Shown piece by piece: positions 10,041-21,749 of a stretch of 64,000 nucleotides of DNA. The notes under the pieces are model-generated. The model was given only the letters and a program-made list of their open reading frames with translations, made no database searches and had not been told where the DNA came from. Source of the stretch: Escallonia rubra (lineage: Eukaryota; Streptophyta; Magnoliopsida; Escalloniales; Escalloniaceae); NCBI GenBank assembly GCA_033065855.1, contig JAVXUO010001014.1:186001-250000 (forward strand), read 5' to 3'. A program made the translations under genes and the position numbers. The number at the start of each line of letters is the position of its first letter. The first letter of the stretch is position 1.

Positions 10041-13000
10041 CTTAACTACAACCTATACATATGATTTATCCAAAAACCACCAGATTCTAAAACATTAATA
10101 AGGTTACTAAGAGCTACACTTAAGGATTCTGAAAACGTCGCTAATAATATATTCAAAAGTGCCAAAACGACAAATAAAAACTGAAATTTGTGGCGACCTG
10201 AGCTCCTTACACTATTTCAATGATTTTAGCAACTACACGTAATGAAAAGTTATCGGGTCTAAAAGGAATTCTGCTACTCTAGCGACTGTTTCCCGGCGCA
10301 TCTACCTCGTGTTCCTCGTAAGGGTTGGGTCCATCTAGATCGTTACCTGAAAAATAAGAGAACGAGCTAGAGCCCAGCAAGTATGCATACCAAATTCCTA
10401 AAATAGATTTTGGGGTTTTACAAGAACATGCCATGGTTTTCCTTTTTCAAAATCAGAAATTACTCAATGCGAAATTAGCTACATTTGATATGTGCAACAT
10501 ACTAAATGTATAAACAAACAGTTCTGACCACGAAAATGTATAGCATTTGATTCATCATATGACTATTATAGTTAAAACCACCATCTTCGGTATGATGCGG
10601 TCAACGTACATAATCCCACTGACTTGGGTCCGGAATCCAACTTACAAAAGTAATGTGCATTTCGTCAACGTGCATAGTCCCGTTGACAAGGGCCCAAAAT
10701 CCAACTTTCTCACGATGGATGTGGGGTACAATAACCAATAAAACCTCTGTTTCAATCAATGACACCCAAGTTTAAAAAAGAATAGGAATAAAAGCATCCT
10801 ATGGCAATTCCATTTTTTTTTTCTTATCAAGCGGTTTAACATAATTGCAATAACAATTCTTAAAATGCTTTAAAAAATAGTTGGTACTAATACACATATA
10901 AATCCGCTCAGAATTGAAAATAAAGTAATAGGCGGGGACATGACAGAAGTACTTACCTGAATCACTAATTGGATTTGTGATTTGGTTGAGTTTCGGTCCT
11001 AATCCTCTTCTATCGGAACCTAAAATGATAAATCGTAATGATATTAATTCTCGACGCTTAATCATGCATGTCCACTAAATTTGCCTTCGGGTATGGAAAA
11101 TTATCAAAACACCCGACGTATGTGAAATTACCAAACCACCCCTGGCGCACCATCAAAAATCCAAAAAATGGTTTTAAACATATTTTAAAGCAAACTAGAT
11201 TGTTTTTCAGACGACCTTTCGGGAGATTTTACGCTGAAAACCCTTATTCAATATGTTAATGAGCAATGAATGGCCAATATAATATCGCTACAAATCGTAA
11301 TCAGTACCGTAATACCAAGAAATTTTAGACACTGAAGTGTCTCAATAACACAAGGTCACTATAAAACTTCCAAATAAAAATAGTTTAATCTATTATTTTA
11401 AATAAACTAAAAGAATTTCAGATAAAATCATCTGTTGTCCTTCGTTGACACAGATAAATCTCAAAAAATTCCACATTGTAGATATTTTAAAAATAATGGG
11501 GTTACTCTCTTGCACCTGGTCAAAATCAGGGCAAAAACTGCTTTTAAAAATAAAAAATCTTAAAAACTAATGACTTATAATGACACTTATACTTTCTATT
11601 TCTAAGCTTCTAGATCAAACGCACACAGTTTCACCTTACGCAAAAATACTTGCATTGGCTCTGTCCTAACACTCTTAGATTACTCTCAATATACACACGC
11701 AAGTGCGCACTCTACTGAACACAATGCACACACCTTACACCTTACACCTTACACCTTACACAGTCACAACACCCAACAACAGTGAAACCCACTTCACTTT
11801 ACTCTCACAACACACAATCACATTTTTCAGCCTCGCACACAAAAAAAAAATACAGAGTTATTTTTCTCGCGAATTTGATCCAGTCAAAAAAGGATGAAGT
11901 CTTATCAAAAAGTCGCACCTCTCTCGTCGTATGCCGCGCTTCAACAGCTGGAATTCTACCACCATTTATGTCTCACGTACACTCCTCTTTTCAGCCCTTT
12001 CTTTTCTTCAGTTGTTTATCACCCACCCATCTGACTTTTGAAAGAATTCTCACCCTCCAACATCTCCCTAAAATCAGCTTGTTTTTGTCTCCCTAATTTC
12101 TATATTTTTCTTACTTTCTTCTCTTTGTATCTCCCCAGCTTTCTAAGGCATTCCGGTGGCTATTCTTCATTTCTTCTGTCTAACTAAGGTTGAAGAAAGT
12201 TCTCTTGCTTTGGTGAAGAATACTCGTAGAGAGAACCACACACAACTCATACAGGGGAGATCTGGTGCGCAGATGGTATCTAAAACATCCAAGAATGTTT
12301 ACCTAAAATGAAGAGCATAGCCGCTTAATCAGGTTACCTCCAACAGTGCCTTGAAAATAGATTAAAAAGTGGAGAAGTTTTAACTGGAATACGTGAAATC
12401 ACCAGCTGGAAGAAGCTGAACAACAAAAGATGTGCTTAAAACTCGGTAGAATTAGCCAAACTAAACGGAGGAAGATTATGCTCTCCAGCACGTAGATATC
12501 GATCACTTTGGCTTAATCTCTTCAGCCCGCTGCTGTTAGGCACGCTAGGGCTAGTGGATCGATCTGCTACATATGTAGCCATAATTAAGTGCAGAAAAAC
12601 AAAGGGGGTACAACTTACCGACTATTTTTTCATCTGCCAATTCCACTGGCCTAACAGCTCTCGGCTCTTAGAAGAGTGGCAGCTAAGTTATGAGTTAGAT
12701 AGGATTGTTAGTTGTTGTAATGCTTGTTTGGTTTCGTGTAGATTATAAGTCATGATCATCTCTGTTACTTCCTACTTAGAATCTGTTATAGCTATTAATT
12801 TGGATATGATTGATGCTCCTAATTAGGATCAGCGGATGCAAATTAGGATTTATGTTATTGAAATCTAAGCAACAAATATAGTCTCCTCTTCCTTCTGTTC
12901 CAAGCAACAAATATTTGACCGTTGCGTAATTCTTATTGACAACTATTTATGCATATGCTCACCAGGAAAGGATGTGCATCCCCCCCCCCCCCCCCCCCAC

Positions 13001-13090
13001 CCAATTGGTCACTAAAGTTATGCATTGAAGACTATTAAGTTACCATCTACTCTAAAAGTTTAAATTGTTAGAGAATCGGCCCAACAATGT
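10041..13090. other. Gene-free, probably decayed transposon DNA
   Basis: No frame here resembles a known protein. About 10190-10400 reads like reverse-complement retrotransposon leader sequence. At 10595-10705 two phrases beginning GTCAACGT and ending ATCCAAC form an imperfect duplication. A (CACCTTA)n run of about four copies lies at 11731-11762. A long C homopolymer lies at about 12980-12998. I see nothing else that I can name. Confidence 0.4.
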
Positions 13091-13395
13091 TATCATTCTT
13101 AACACTCCCCCTCACATGCAAGTCTCAATTGCACGTGGAGAGACAAATCATCAAGACAGAAATAAACATAAACTGAGTGCAAATAACAATATGATACAAC
13201 TGACCTTGGTAAACCAGAGCTCTGATACTATGTTAAGATCAAGCGATTACCAATGCACCAAAAGCAATTGCTATTAGTAAAAGCGTAACTTTATTTCCTT
13301 ATAGTCCTGGCACAGCAGCCAGCGCACACGGTCGAGTACACAAGAGAGCTAGTAGATGGACGCCACAATCCCTTTAAGTTATCATTCTTAATAGA
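13060..13395 (-). mobile_element. TRIM-like miniature retrotransposon, degraded
   Basis: On the minus strand the pieces come in retrotransposon order. A segment of about 160 bp (plus 13231-13393) ends TTGATCTTAACA. It is followed directly by TAGTATCAGAGCTC (13217-13230), one mismatch from the TGGTATCAGAGC primer-binding site for initiator tRNA-Met. About 110 bp later comes a purine tract, GTGAGGGGGAG, and then TGTTAAGAATGATAAC (from about 13102), which resembles the start of the first segment (TATTAAGAATGATAAC). The two flanks share only their first 16 bases, so one terminal repeat is rearranged or lost. The interior is too short to code. Confidence 0.45.
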
Positions 13396-14415
13396 GACCA
13401 TGGAATTGTGATGCTATAAAATAACTATGGCAGCGATTTGTTTTCTTTTATCGCTAATGGCCTCATTAGCAACCGATTACATAGTTCGACCCCCAAGTGC
13501 AAGGGATCCAAATTTCTACTTCACACCCCAAAAATTGTTAGCATTAGCACATTCCGTTATAAAACGACTGAAGCATGTAAAAACTAAAATAAAATAAAGG
13601 CTATCAATTAAGTTCAAAATACTTTACCTACAAGTAACCGGGATATGACACAGAAATTATGACACTCTTCTTCATCCGTTAATCAGTTGTTACAAAAGCT
13701 GTACCTATTAACAAAGTGTGGTGAGAGAGGATTACATAGTCGTGCGCACCTCTTTTGTCGCCGCCGGTGCCTACTTTTGACCATTTACCAACGGTGGCTG
13801 GCACTTCTTGGACTTTTTTTATCAAGCTCGATGCAATACCGCCAAAACCAAATGCATTACCAATTACAAGCATATAATCAGGATCTGCAATTTTCGAAAA
13901 GCAAGAATATTTCAAAAAGTATTGCTAAAGAGCTTCAAAGTCGTTACTGAATAAAGTGACAAATCACTTCAATTTTTAGTCTTTTGTCGCTTAAGACTAG
14001 GTAGCACCCCATGTGTGCAATCCATAAGAATCCCCTGCTATTACAGGCAACGGGGTGCTACCCAAAAGTAAGCAACTCCTCTCCACCTCGGACAGTTTAG
14101 CCAGTGATTCCCATCGCCCAGGAGATAGGGAGGGCTCAATTCCTTTGACCCACATCCCATTCCGCAACATGGATGAGATCGCGAATCTATGTAACGTAAT
14201 TTTTGTTGTTATTGACCGTCACCACGGTCACAACGATGTTGCTAAAAGCTCACCAAAAAAGTTGATTAGTTTGCTTGAGCCAAAATGCCATATAAATGCT
14301 GTCAAGTAAAGGAAGTCATACCTATCAGGAACTTAGCTAGGGCAGACAGACAAGCACGAGAAAGGAACTTGAGAGCAGTGCTGGAAAACTTGTTGCGGGG
14401 TGATTTAGGTTTTCG
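13396..14415. other. Intergenic, with a short hairpin
   Basis: AT-rich DNA. A perfect 11-bp inverted repeat, GGTAGCACCCC (14000-14010) and GGGGTGCTACC (14052-14062), encloses 41 bp; it may be a MITE relic. A minus-strand frame at 13679-13915 contains NAFGFGG, a motif seen in ketoacyl synthases, but the rest does not support that family. Confidence 0.45.
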
Positions 14416-14417
14416 TG

Positions 14418-14512
14418 ATCCCATCAACAGGTGAAGTTGCCACATGATCTGATCTCTCCTTCATAAATAAGGCAAGTTTAGATCATGCTGGCAGCTTCAA
14501 CTGCTACTAGTG
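14418..14512 (-). ncRNA. MIR167: MIR167 precursor hairpin (locus 1)
   Basis: The minus-strand sequence of 14479-14499 is the 21-nt mature miR167 (begins TGAAGCTGCCAGC, ends GATCTA). It sits on the 5' arm. The 3' arm at 14430-14450 reads AGATCATGTGGCAACTTCAC plus C and pairs with it over nearly its full length, with one mismatch and one bulged G, the usual miR167 duplex shape. The terminal loop is about 28 nt and the lower stem continues for about ten more positions. miR167 targets transcripts of the auxin response factors ARF6 and ARF8, which act in flower maturation and root growth. A TATA-like element lies upstream at 14685-14692. Locus 2, 4.7 kb upstream on the same strand, encodes the identical mature RNA but a different 3' arm. 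Confidence 0.95.
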
Positions 14513-14542
14513 CACGATAAGCAAGCGTACCATATCCATCCA

Positions 14543-14590
14543 TGCGACAGAAGAGAGAGAGGGAGGGAGGGAGGGAGGGAGAGAGAGGGG
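14543..14590. repeat. GA/GAGG microsatellite in the MIR167 locus 1 leader
   Basis: Runs of GAGA and GAGG lie between the hairpin and its candidate promoter. On the transcribed minus strand they are CT-rich, a common feature of plant leader sequences. Confidence 0.8.
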
Positions 14591-14682
14591 GATCGAGATT
14601 CATTGGCATATGTTATCTTCATCTCGCAGCTAAAAATTGGATAGCATGAGAGGAGAGGATAGCAGTAGTGATGTACATAGAT

Positions 14683-14694
14683 CCATATATATGC
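14683..14694 (-). promoter_or_regulatory. Candidate TATA box of MIR167 locus 1
   Basis: The minus strand reads TGCATATATATGG, about 190 bp upstream of the mature miRNA. This would start a primary transcript near 14655. The position and the CT-rich leader fit, but the assignment is inference. Confidence 0.45.
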
Positions 14695-16348
14695 AGACAG
14701 AGAGAGAGCCAAGGAGATCCCACCTCAAGGGGTTAGTCCTTGAAGTGATTTTGTAGTTATTAGGAGCCGAAAAGCTTGTGAAACATAAATTTATGAGCAA
14801 AGCAGATGGCAGTAAGTGGTCCAAAATGAGACAAACTTTGAATATTGACACAACCACGCCTCCCCCATGCAGACAACCAACTTGTAGCCTTTACTAACTT
14901 TAGCTTGGGACTCTGATTGCAACCAATTACTGCAAGAATGACCAAATTGCCCATAGACTCACAGAGTTTCATTTGTTCATTTAGCCATATCCGCCTATAC
15001 TTGGGGGTAAACATGATTTGGGTCCAGATAATCAAACCAACTTGTTCAATAATCTTTGGTTTTCAATGTCTAGGCTTTTGGTTATTTGATAATCGAACTC
15101 TTCTCTATATGTTTTAGTTTTGTGCTCCTAATTTTTGTGATTTTGGGAGAATGAAATTTCGATTCGATAACAGAGAAAACATATCTCAAATTAAAGTCGA
15201 TTAGCGACGATTCATGTTGTATTTTTGTATTTCGATTTTCCGTATTCAGAACACTCAAACTTGCAAATTGATCCGGTTTGACTAGCTGATGGCTCGGTTA
15301 TACAAAACGAAAAGCTTACGCCTACCAATAAGCTTAAAAAAACTTTTCTCTGCGTTGCTAACATGAAGGTGGATGGCCAGATAATTACGCGGAAGGAGTT
15401 CATTGGGGACCATTTGTATGGCTTCATTGCGTAAGATGAAGGGAATTAATGGCATCTTTCACCTAACAACCCTCATGTGACTCCGCCTTTAACGTATATG
15501 CAACAAAAATGTTTGTTGCTTACCTAATATGTTATATGTATCATGTGTACTACTTATCTTCATTCCTTGAGTATATTATTTCCTATGTTCAATGAAGATA
15601 GCTTTTTTCTTTACAAACACGGTATGCCATATGTCGGATGCCCTGTTTCTCCTGCACCCCCGTGGTGTCAGCTATACATTAAAAGCAAAGGCTAAGGCAT
15701 GATGAGATTAAGCTACAAATAGGGGCTCTACTCTGTTAAAAAGGCCAACAATCTGCAACTAGCCATTAGAAAAATGACAGGCCCTGCCAAAAGTTGTTAT
15801 TATCTTGGCCCTTTCTTTGTTTTTCTAGTACTAATTTTTTGGTTCCTTTAGCTTGGTAAGTTTGTGCAGATGGAACCAATTGGTGCATGCCGAGTATCCC
15901 CCCTTTCAAAAATCAAAAAAGTCGCAAAAATTGGTTTTCTAGGGAAAGGTTCCCAAAGTGTTGGCTGCATCCTACTTTACACATGTAGGATTACCAGTAT
16001 AAGAATAAGACTGCTTTAGGCTTTTTTTTAAGATGTTTTTTCAACTGATGTCTTGTTTCCAAAGACTTAGACGAACCAATGAATCGTTGTTTGCTGTTTG
16101 AAAATTCTTGCATTGCGTTCCCTCCAGAGGCATTAAACAGTACCTGCAAGAGTAAAGTCCTTGTAGTTTTGTCAGAAAAACTTATACCTTGACAGTGAGA
16201 GCTAAAGATTTGCACATTAAAAGTACGATTGCTCCTAGAACTATGACCGTTGAGATCTCTACACCTTGCAGTGGGATATACGACTATCCACTTTTCATTA
16301 GTTTATCTGGTTTGTGCTTTTATGTACTTGCAAGATCTATTGTTCATC

Positions 16349-16872
16349 TAGGGGTGCAACTTCGGTATGTACCCAATCCAAGAAAACTCGTGTGCATTAA
16401 AATCAAACGAGCTTTAATCGTAGGAAAAATTGAATTAACTAGGTTGGGTTGGTTTGAGTTGAGTTGAGTTGAGTTGAGTTGAGTGAGTATATTTGGGTTT
16501 CAATGAAAATGACCCAAATGAAGTAAAAATTCTTTTATTTAAACAAAAAAAATAGTGGTGGTGGCCAACGGCGGCTCCCAGCAACAATGGTGGCGGCAAC
16601 GAAGGGAGTTACCAGCCATTTGGGCAGTGCGGCTGGCGGTGGTGGAGACGGCCAGCAGTGGCTGTGTCAAATGACGGTAAATGAAAGTGTGGCGACAGGT
16701 GGTGGTGATTGGATTTATGGAGGTCACCAACAAAATATGAGTTTTTGTCCAAATGAGTTTTATACGTTCAATCCAAAACAACTCACTATCGTATGAGTTC
16801 AGCTCATCCTAACCCTTTTGTAATTAAGTGGGATGAGTTAGATGAATAGTTCGGCCGAGTTGCAGACCATAA
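16349..16872. mobile_element. Possible hAT-like MITE
   Basis: The left end, TAGGGGTGCAACTTCGG, and the reverse complement of the right end, ATGGTCTGCAACTCGG, are similar. The interior is repetitive (GGGTTGAGTTGAG on the left, ACTCACTATCG on the right), with a GC-rich core at 16556-16720. I could not find a convincing 8-bp target-site duplication, so the boundaries are provisional. Confidence 0.4.
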
Positions 16873-17140
16873 TCTAATGTTGCCCCGTGACTAATAAAAT
16901 TTACCCTTTGTCTAAAAATAAATAAATGAATCGTTGTTGCCTTATATAACTATGTAACATTGTGCAAACTATATGTTGTCGCCTCATCAGAATTGTTTAC
17001 AAAGTAGTGTTAAAGGAGCAAATATATTAATAGCACAAAATGGTTGCTCAAGTTATCTTCGGTTATTAGCTATGTAACACTTGCAATCTTCATCCCTTTT
17101 GGGCAAAGAGATGCAAAACAATAGTAAGGTTGTAGTTATT

Positions 17141-17592
17141 TAGGTAGCGTTTGAAAATCATTTAGTTTTCTATTTTTTCTCTTATTTTGTAAACTAAAGA
17201 AAACAAACGCGTTTAGCACACAGTTTTCATTTTTTTCTTCTTCAGTTTTAAATATTAGTTTTTAAAACAATGTTGTTTTTGAAAACTCTCTCTTAGAAGT
17301 TTGAGTTTTCAATTTTGGTTTTTATTTTAAGACCACCACCCTCCCACTGCCCACCGACGATCGCCGCTGGCTATGCAGCCCGTCGGCGATTGCCGCTGCC
17401 GCCGCCGGCCACCGCCATCGCAATCACCACCAAAGAATTTTTTTTAAAATAAAGACGGGTAATCAAACACTCAAAATAATAACTGAGTGATCAAACATCC
17501 ATTTATTTTTGTAAAAAATAAAAACTACACTGCCTTTGATTTTCATTTTTTTTAAATAAAAAATTAAAACTGAAAGTAATTTCAAACAGACT
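17141..17592. mobile_element. MITE family copy 1, with GC-rich core
   Basis: It begins TAGGTAGCGTTTGAAAATCA and ends TTTCAAACAGACT. The inner flanks are T-rich on the left (TTTTTGAAAACTCTC) and A-rich on the right (TTTTGTAAAAAATAAAAACT). A GC-rich segment at 17330-17430 (proline/alanine-codon-like CCACC and GCCGCC runs) forms the core. Related copies lie at about 49505-49890 and 58029-58275. Confidence 0.65.
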
Positions 17593-19123
17593 GCTTTGAT
17601 TTATATATTCGTTTTTGTTATGTTTTTTTTCTGGTTTAAAATAACTTTTGTCTTTAAAACAACAGATGAACTAGTTTTAGTTTTTCACTGTTGTTGTTGG
17701 TACATTATTGTCCTCGTCCTTGTCCTGGTGGTGCCTTTATTAGAATTTTTGGTAGTATCCAGCCAATGAAATTGTCATCCATGTATGTGCGTATCAATTT
17801 TACGTTCTTTATGAACTTGAGGCAAACGGGAGTGCTTGTAATCTTATAAATATATAAATCCCTAATATTATGCGAAAAAAAGTTCTTCCAAGTACGTTCA
17901 ATGCATAAAATTTTGGTTTCATGTACACAAATCCTGTTAAATCCATTTGTTATATCTATTATGTGTCAATCGAGCCCCAAAGCAGTGAAATCGCACTCGG
18001 AAAAATGGTTTTCACCCCATAAGAATCTACAATACCTCCTGCAAGTTTATATAATAGAGGCGCATACACTTTAAAGTTGTTCAATCGATGGGCTCGACTT
18101 TGAAGGAAAGCCTTTTCGTTAATATTGAGAAAATGGGTTCTCAGTATAGTATGTATGACCACCAGAATTTCTCTCAACTCTCACATTACTACTTAATTCT
18201 AGTTCCGTCCTGTGTCTGTGGAAAATTGGTGACAAAGACAAGAGCAAGAACGAATCAAGTACATACTACCGAACCAAGATACTTGTTTAATATATCATCA
18301 TCGAAGAAATCACCGTTATAATGTACATTTATTTCCCAACATCGTCGAGGAATACGGAAAAAAAAAAAAAAAAGGAGAGAAACAAGAGCCATTGCTTTAC
18401 TTTCCATACAGTGTGATTGCTGCCAACACATTGACTTCTACATCGGTCACATTAGACACTACATAACTTCCACACAAGTGCTAAAAGATCTAGTCTTTCA
18501 TTTTCCTCGGGATGGAACTTGGGGAGGCATGCATGCAATGGAGCTGGATCTGGACCAAGGGTCTAAGTGGTCAAAGAAATTTTTGCTCCAAACTTCACCC
18601 GACTCCCGTTTAAGCTAAAGAAAATCGTACTTACCCATCTGACATAGCTTTTGCGACGAAGTAATGCAATAATCGTCATCGAAGCGTTACTTGAATGAGG
18701 AGTATTAGAAACTTTTAGTTAAGATTGATGTATGTGGGCCGGAAGGGAGGGTTGGAAAAAGTAGCTCTAACCCTGAATTTTTCAGCATGCAAAGGTCAGT
18801 TCAACACAATTTCAACAATAAAATTTGTCACCAGGCTTTGTGATCGAGTGTGAAGTTTGGAAAGTAGTGAAACAGAAAGACCAGAATAATTTCCAGCACA
18901 AAAGAGTCAAATGGTAGTACAACTACCCACCGATCCCCATGTGGAGGAAGAGGAACGATTGTCCCATTCCAAGCTTGCTAGAGTCAAAGCAGATATGGAG
19001 TAAAGTTAAAAAGAGAGTCTAGAAAGCATGTGTGTAGTAGGGCAGGCATTACTATATGTTCTTCAGCAAAGGAATATACTTACAGTGATTTCTCTGTCTG
19101 TTTTCTCTTCACAAGGGCCCCCA

Positions 19124-19240
19124 AAAGGGAAGGAATGAGGCTGTCAGAGCATGACCTAGCCGAGGTTAATTGGCTTGTTTGTGTGAAGCAGATATCTTAA
19201 CCCAGGTTAGATCATGCTGGCAGCTTCACTAATTCCCTTG
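19124..19240 (-). ncRNA. MIR167: MIR167 precursor hairpin (locus 2)
   Basis: The minus-strand sequence of 19208-19228 is again exactly the 21-nt mature miR167, on the 5' arm. The 3' arm (19136-19156) reads GGTCATGCTCTGACAGCCTC plus A, a passenger-strand type known from other miR167 genes. It pairs with mismatches at positions 4 and 9 and a small bulge. The loop is about 51 nt. A lower stem of GGGAA paired with TTCCC extends the helix by roughly ten base pairs. A TATA-like sequence at 19831-19840 and a CT-rich leader (GA runs on the plus strand) suggest transcription from about 19800 on the minus strand. Both MIR167 genes therefore point towards the Ca2+-ATPase gene. Confidence 0.94.
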
Positions 19241-19745
19241 CAGACTTTAGTCACTGCTGTGGCATCTGTAGGTCACCATCTAGGTTGATGGAGTATCAAG
19301 GAACAAAAGCCCTAAATGCAACTTAATTATCAAAAAAGAAAAAGAAGTTCCAACTACAAATCTCTGGCATATGTAGGAAAGTGAAAATGTGGCTATACAT
19401 TACCATCGACCATAAATCATACATTCATCGTACATTCATGAAACTTCAAAAACACCTTTAATGGCATGTATATACTGTTTGAATGATTAATAACAATTTG
19501 AATGGAGCCACAGATTCAGTAAAAAGGTTGTGCAAAGAGGCAATGATGGTAATGGATATACGATCATGAAGAAAAACAGTGGGAACTGGAAAAATGGTTT
19601 ACACTAGGCAGTGCAACTGGTAAAATGATTTGGAAAAGAAATCCAGGGAGGAGTACAAGTAAAAAAGATGGTGGTGGATTAGCATACATGTCTTTATAAA
19701 GCAGCCAGGTTCTAAACTTGCTAACAGAAGAAAGACTTCAAATGA

Positions 19746-19770
19746 AGAGAGAGAGAGAGAGAGAGAGAGA
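19746..19770. repeat. (GA)n microsatellite upstream of MIR167 locus 2
   Basis: About 12 GA units; a second run of about 10 units lies at 19940-19960. On the minus strand the first falls inside the predicted primary transcript leader as (CT)n. Confidence 0.9.
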
Positions 19771-19830
19771 AATACATATGTGGTGAAGGAACTTAGAAGA
19801 CAAACACAAGGGAGGAAGAGATAGTGAGTG

Positions 19831-19840
19831 ATATTTATAC
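19831..19840 (-). promoter_or_regulatory. Candidate TATA box of MIR167 locus 2
   Basis: The minus strand reads GTATAAATAT, a good TATA consensus, about 600 bp upstream of the mature miRNA. Assignment to MIR167 rests on position and strand only. Confidence 0.45.
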
Positions 19841-19859
19841 TTGGAGGTTTGGAGAGTCG

Positions 19860-21745
19860 TGTTAATAAAGAGACAGTACAAAAGACACACCCCACATTGG
19901 TTAACAGTGAATTAAAAAGCATCATCATGTGGGCAGCTAAGAGAGAGAGAGAGAGAGAGCACTAAGAAGCTAGCGATGTATCACAAAGAGAAGAGTACTC
20001 TAGGTTACAGGTGGTAGAAGCATAGGACGGCACGGCAGGGTCTCTGGGGGGCACTCCACGACTACAAATAACTGTTCCTCCATGTTCAATTAGGAGGAGC
20101 AGGAGCAGAAGAGGAGAGCAAGGATTCAGTCAAAAGCTTTCTTGTAGACCAATTTATTTGGAGTATACATAGTCAACGATAAAGGGTAATGACATTGCCC
20201 AACGTATCACAAGAATGCACGACCATTGAGCCAAATGACAACAATCGAGGTCTACACCTTAGAAGCAAATTATTGGTTGCATAAGCTGACACGCATGTGT
20301 AGATGCCATTCAATATTTACACCTTACGAAAATGGGTCCCAAAATGTTCTAATTACTAGCCCTAAAAGGTGTCAATTATTCACATAGGAGGCGACACTCA
20401 TAGACAGGTTCATTTCCATACTTGTTTTCCATGTTTTGTTCGGGGTATGTTGGAGGTAACTTAAACATTTGACAGTCCGATTAATTTATTGACACATGCA
20501 ATATCCAATGGCACACGCTCCACGGTCGATGAAAAATACATATTGCATACAACTATTGGATATTGCATTCAACTTTTGAATATTGCATCCCGGAATAAAG
20601 ATGATATCAGAAGGTGGTTGACTAAAGCTACTGCATTCACATTTTCTATATATTTGGTTTTCTCCAGCTGTTTAATTAATAGCAGAAATGCAAGTAAATG
20701 CATGTTTAAATGATTCAGGAGTAGAGTGACAGCATGCATGCAAAAGAGTCTAGAGTAGAGTAGTACCAGCAGCCAGTAGCCAGTAGCTAGTCCTGTGCAG
20801 GGAAACCTTTGCTTTTCTCTTGGTATGCTAAACACTACATGTTAGCTACCCAGCCAGCAGTACTACTAATGGCCTCTCAGCTGCAACCAACATTTATTAT
20901 CATCAGCATAGCTCCTACATGCATTTGAATTGTCAGCTTAGAGAGGAGAGAGAGGGCGGCGAAATGGGATAATTGCTCACTGCGGCCCAACAAGATTGTG
21001 CTGGACCAAGGTTTGGCTGCCATACTAATGGCCCAGCCCGCAGCCCTGTTATGGAAACTCTGGCCCACAACGGCCCACCATTAAACATACCCGAACTCTA
21101 GGGCCAGTAGCTATTTAGAGTGCCACTAAACAGCAGCAAAAGATCCATAAATTCCATTCTGGTAAAAACAGCTGCACAAGGACATTTTCATAATCCATCA
21201 TCTTATTTACAATTAGTCTATCAAGTTTAAGAAATCGCCATTTTTCACAATATATAATAGCTTCCAGCCACACATTGCAAAACACTAATCACAATTTTCT
21301 AGAAAAAAATATATATATTCTCTTTCTTTTGAAGACAATACCACAAGAGTTCAATTACAAGAAACAATATCATGATGTCTACAAAACATTAAGATTACGG
21401 ATGAACCCTACCGAAACCAATAGCGTGACAAATGAGTACAAATGTAGTCTTTCAGTACCCCATTCCTTCAACAAGTCTGTTCATGAGTAATGAAAGACCT
21501 TAAACCATCCCTGCAGCTCTCTGTGTATATAAAGATGCAAGTTCAGTCCCCAAAAGGACAATGCAGTCAGAATTTTGAATGACAGAATAATGCAGTATAA
21601 GTCTACCTGGATGAGCTCCTTCTACGCAGAAGTGCAACAAATGGGTAATTAGATCAGTTATCCACCGCGTCGATCTCCACGTGAGATGAGCGATCCTGGT
21701 GGTCATCAGCAGGAGATTCGTCATTGTTTAATTTGTTGATCTCGA
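19860..21745. other. Intergenic, nothing recognised
   Basis: This is the presumed promoter region of MIR167 locus 2 and the 3' flank of the PPR pseudogene. No coding frame resembles a known protein and no mobile-element boundary was seen. Confidence 0.5.
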
Positions 21746-21749
21746 CTTG

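Larger units (their letters stand above)
14700..19110. other. Intergenic between the two MIR167 genes
   Basis: No protein gene was recognised. The region contains a possible hAT-like element (16349-16872) and a MITE with a GC-rich core (17141-17592), both listed separately. It also has a (GAGTT)n run at about 16456-16486 and an A-run near 18358-18374. The remainder is unremarkable AT-rich DNA. Confidence 0.5.

Noticed and set aside
13679-13915. Minus-strand frame with NAFGFGG, suggesting a ketoacyl-ACP synthase fragment
   Set aside because: Only the short motif fits. The flanking residues do not match the family and there is no catalytic context.
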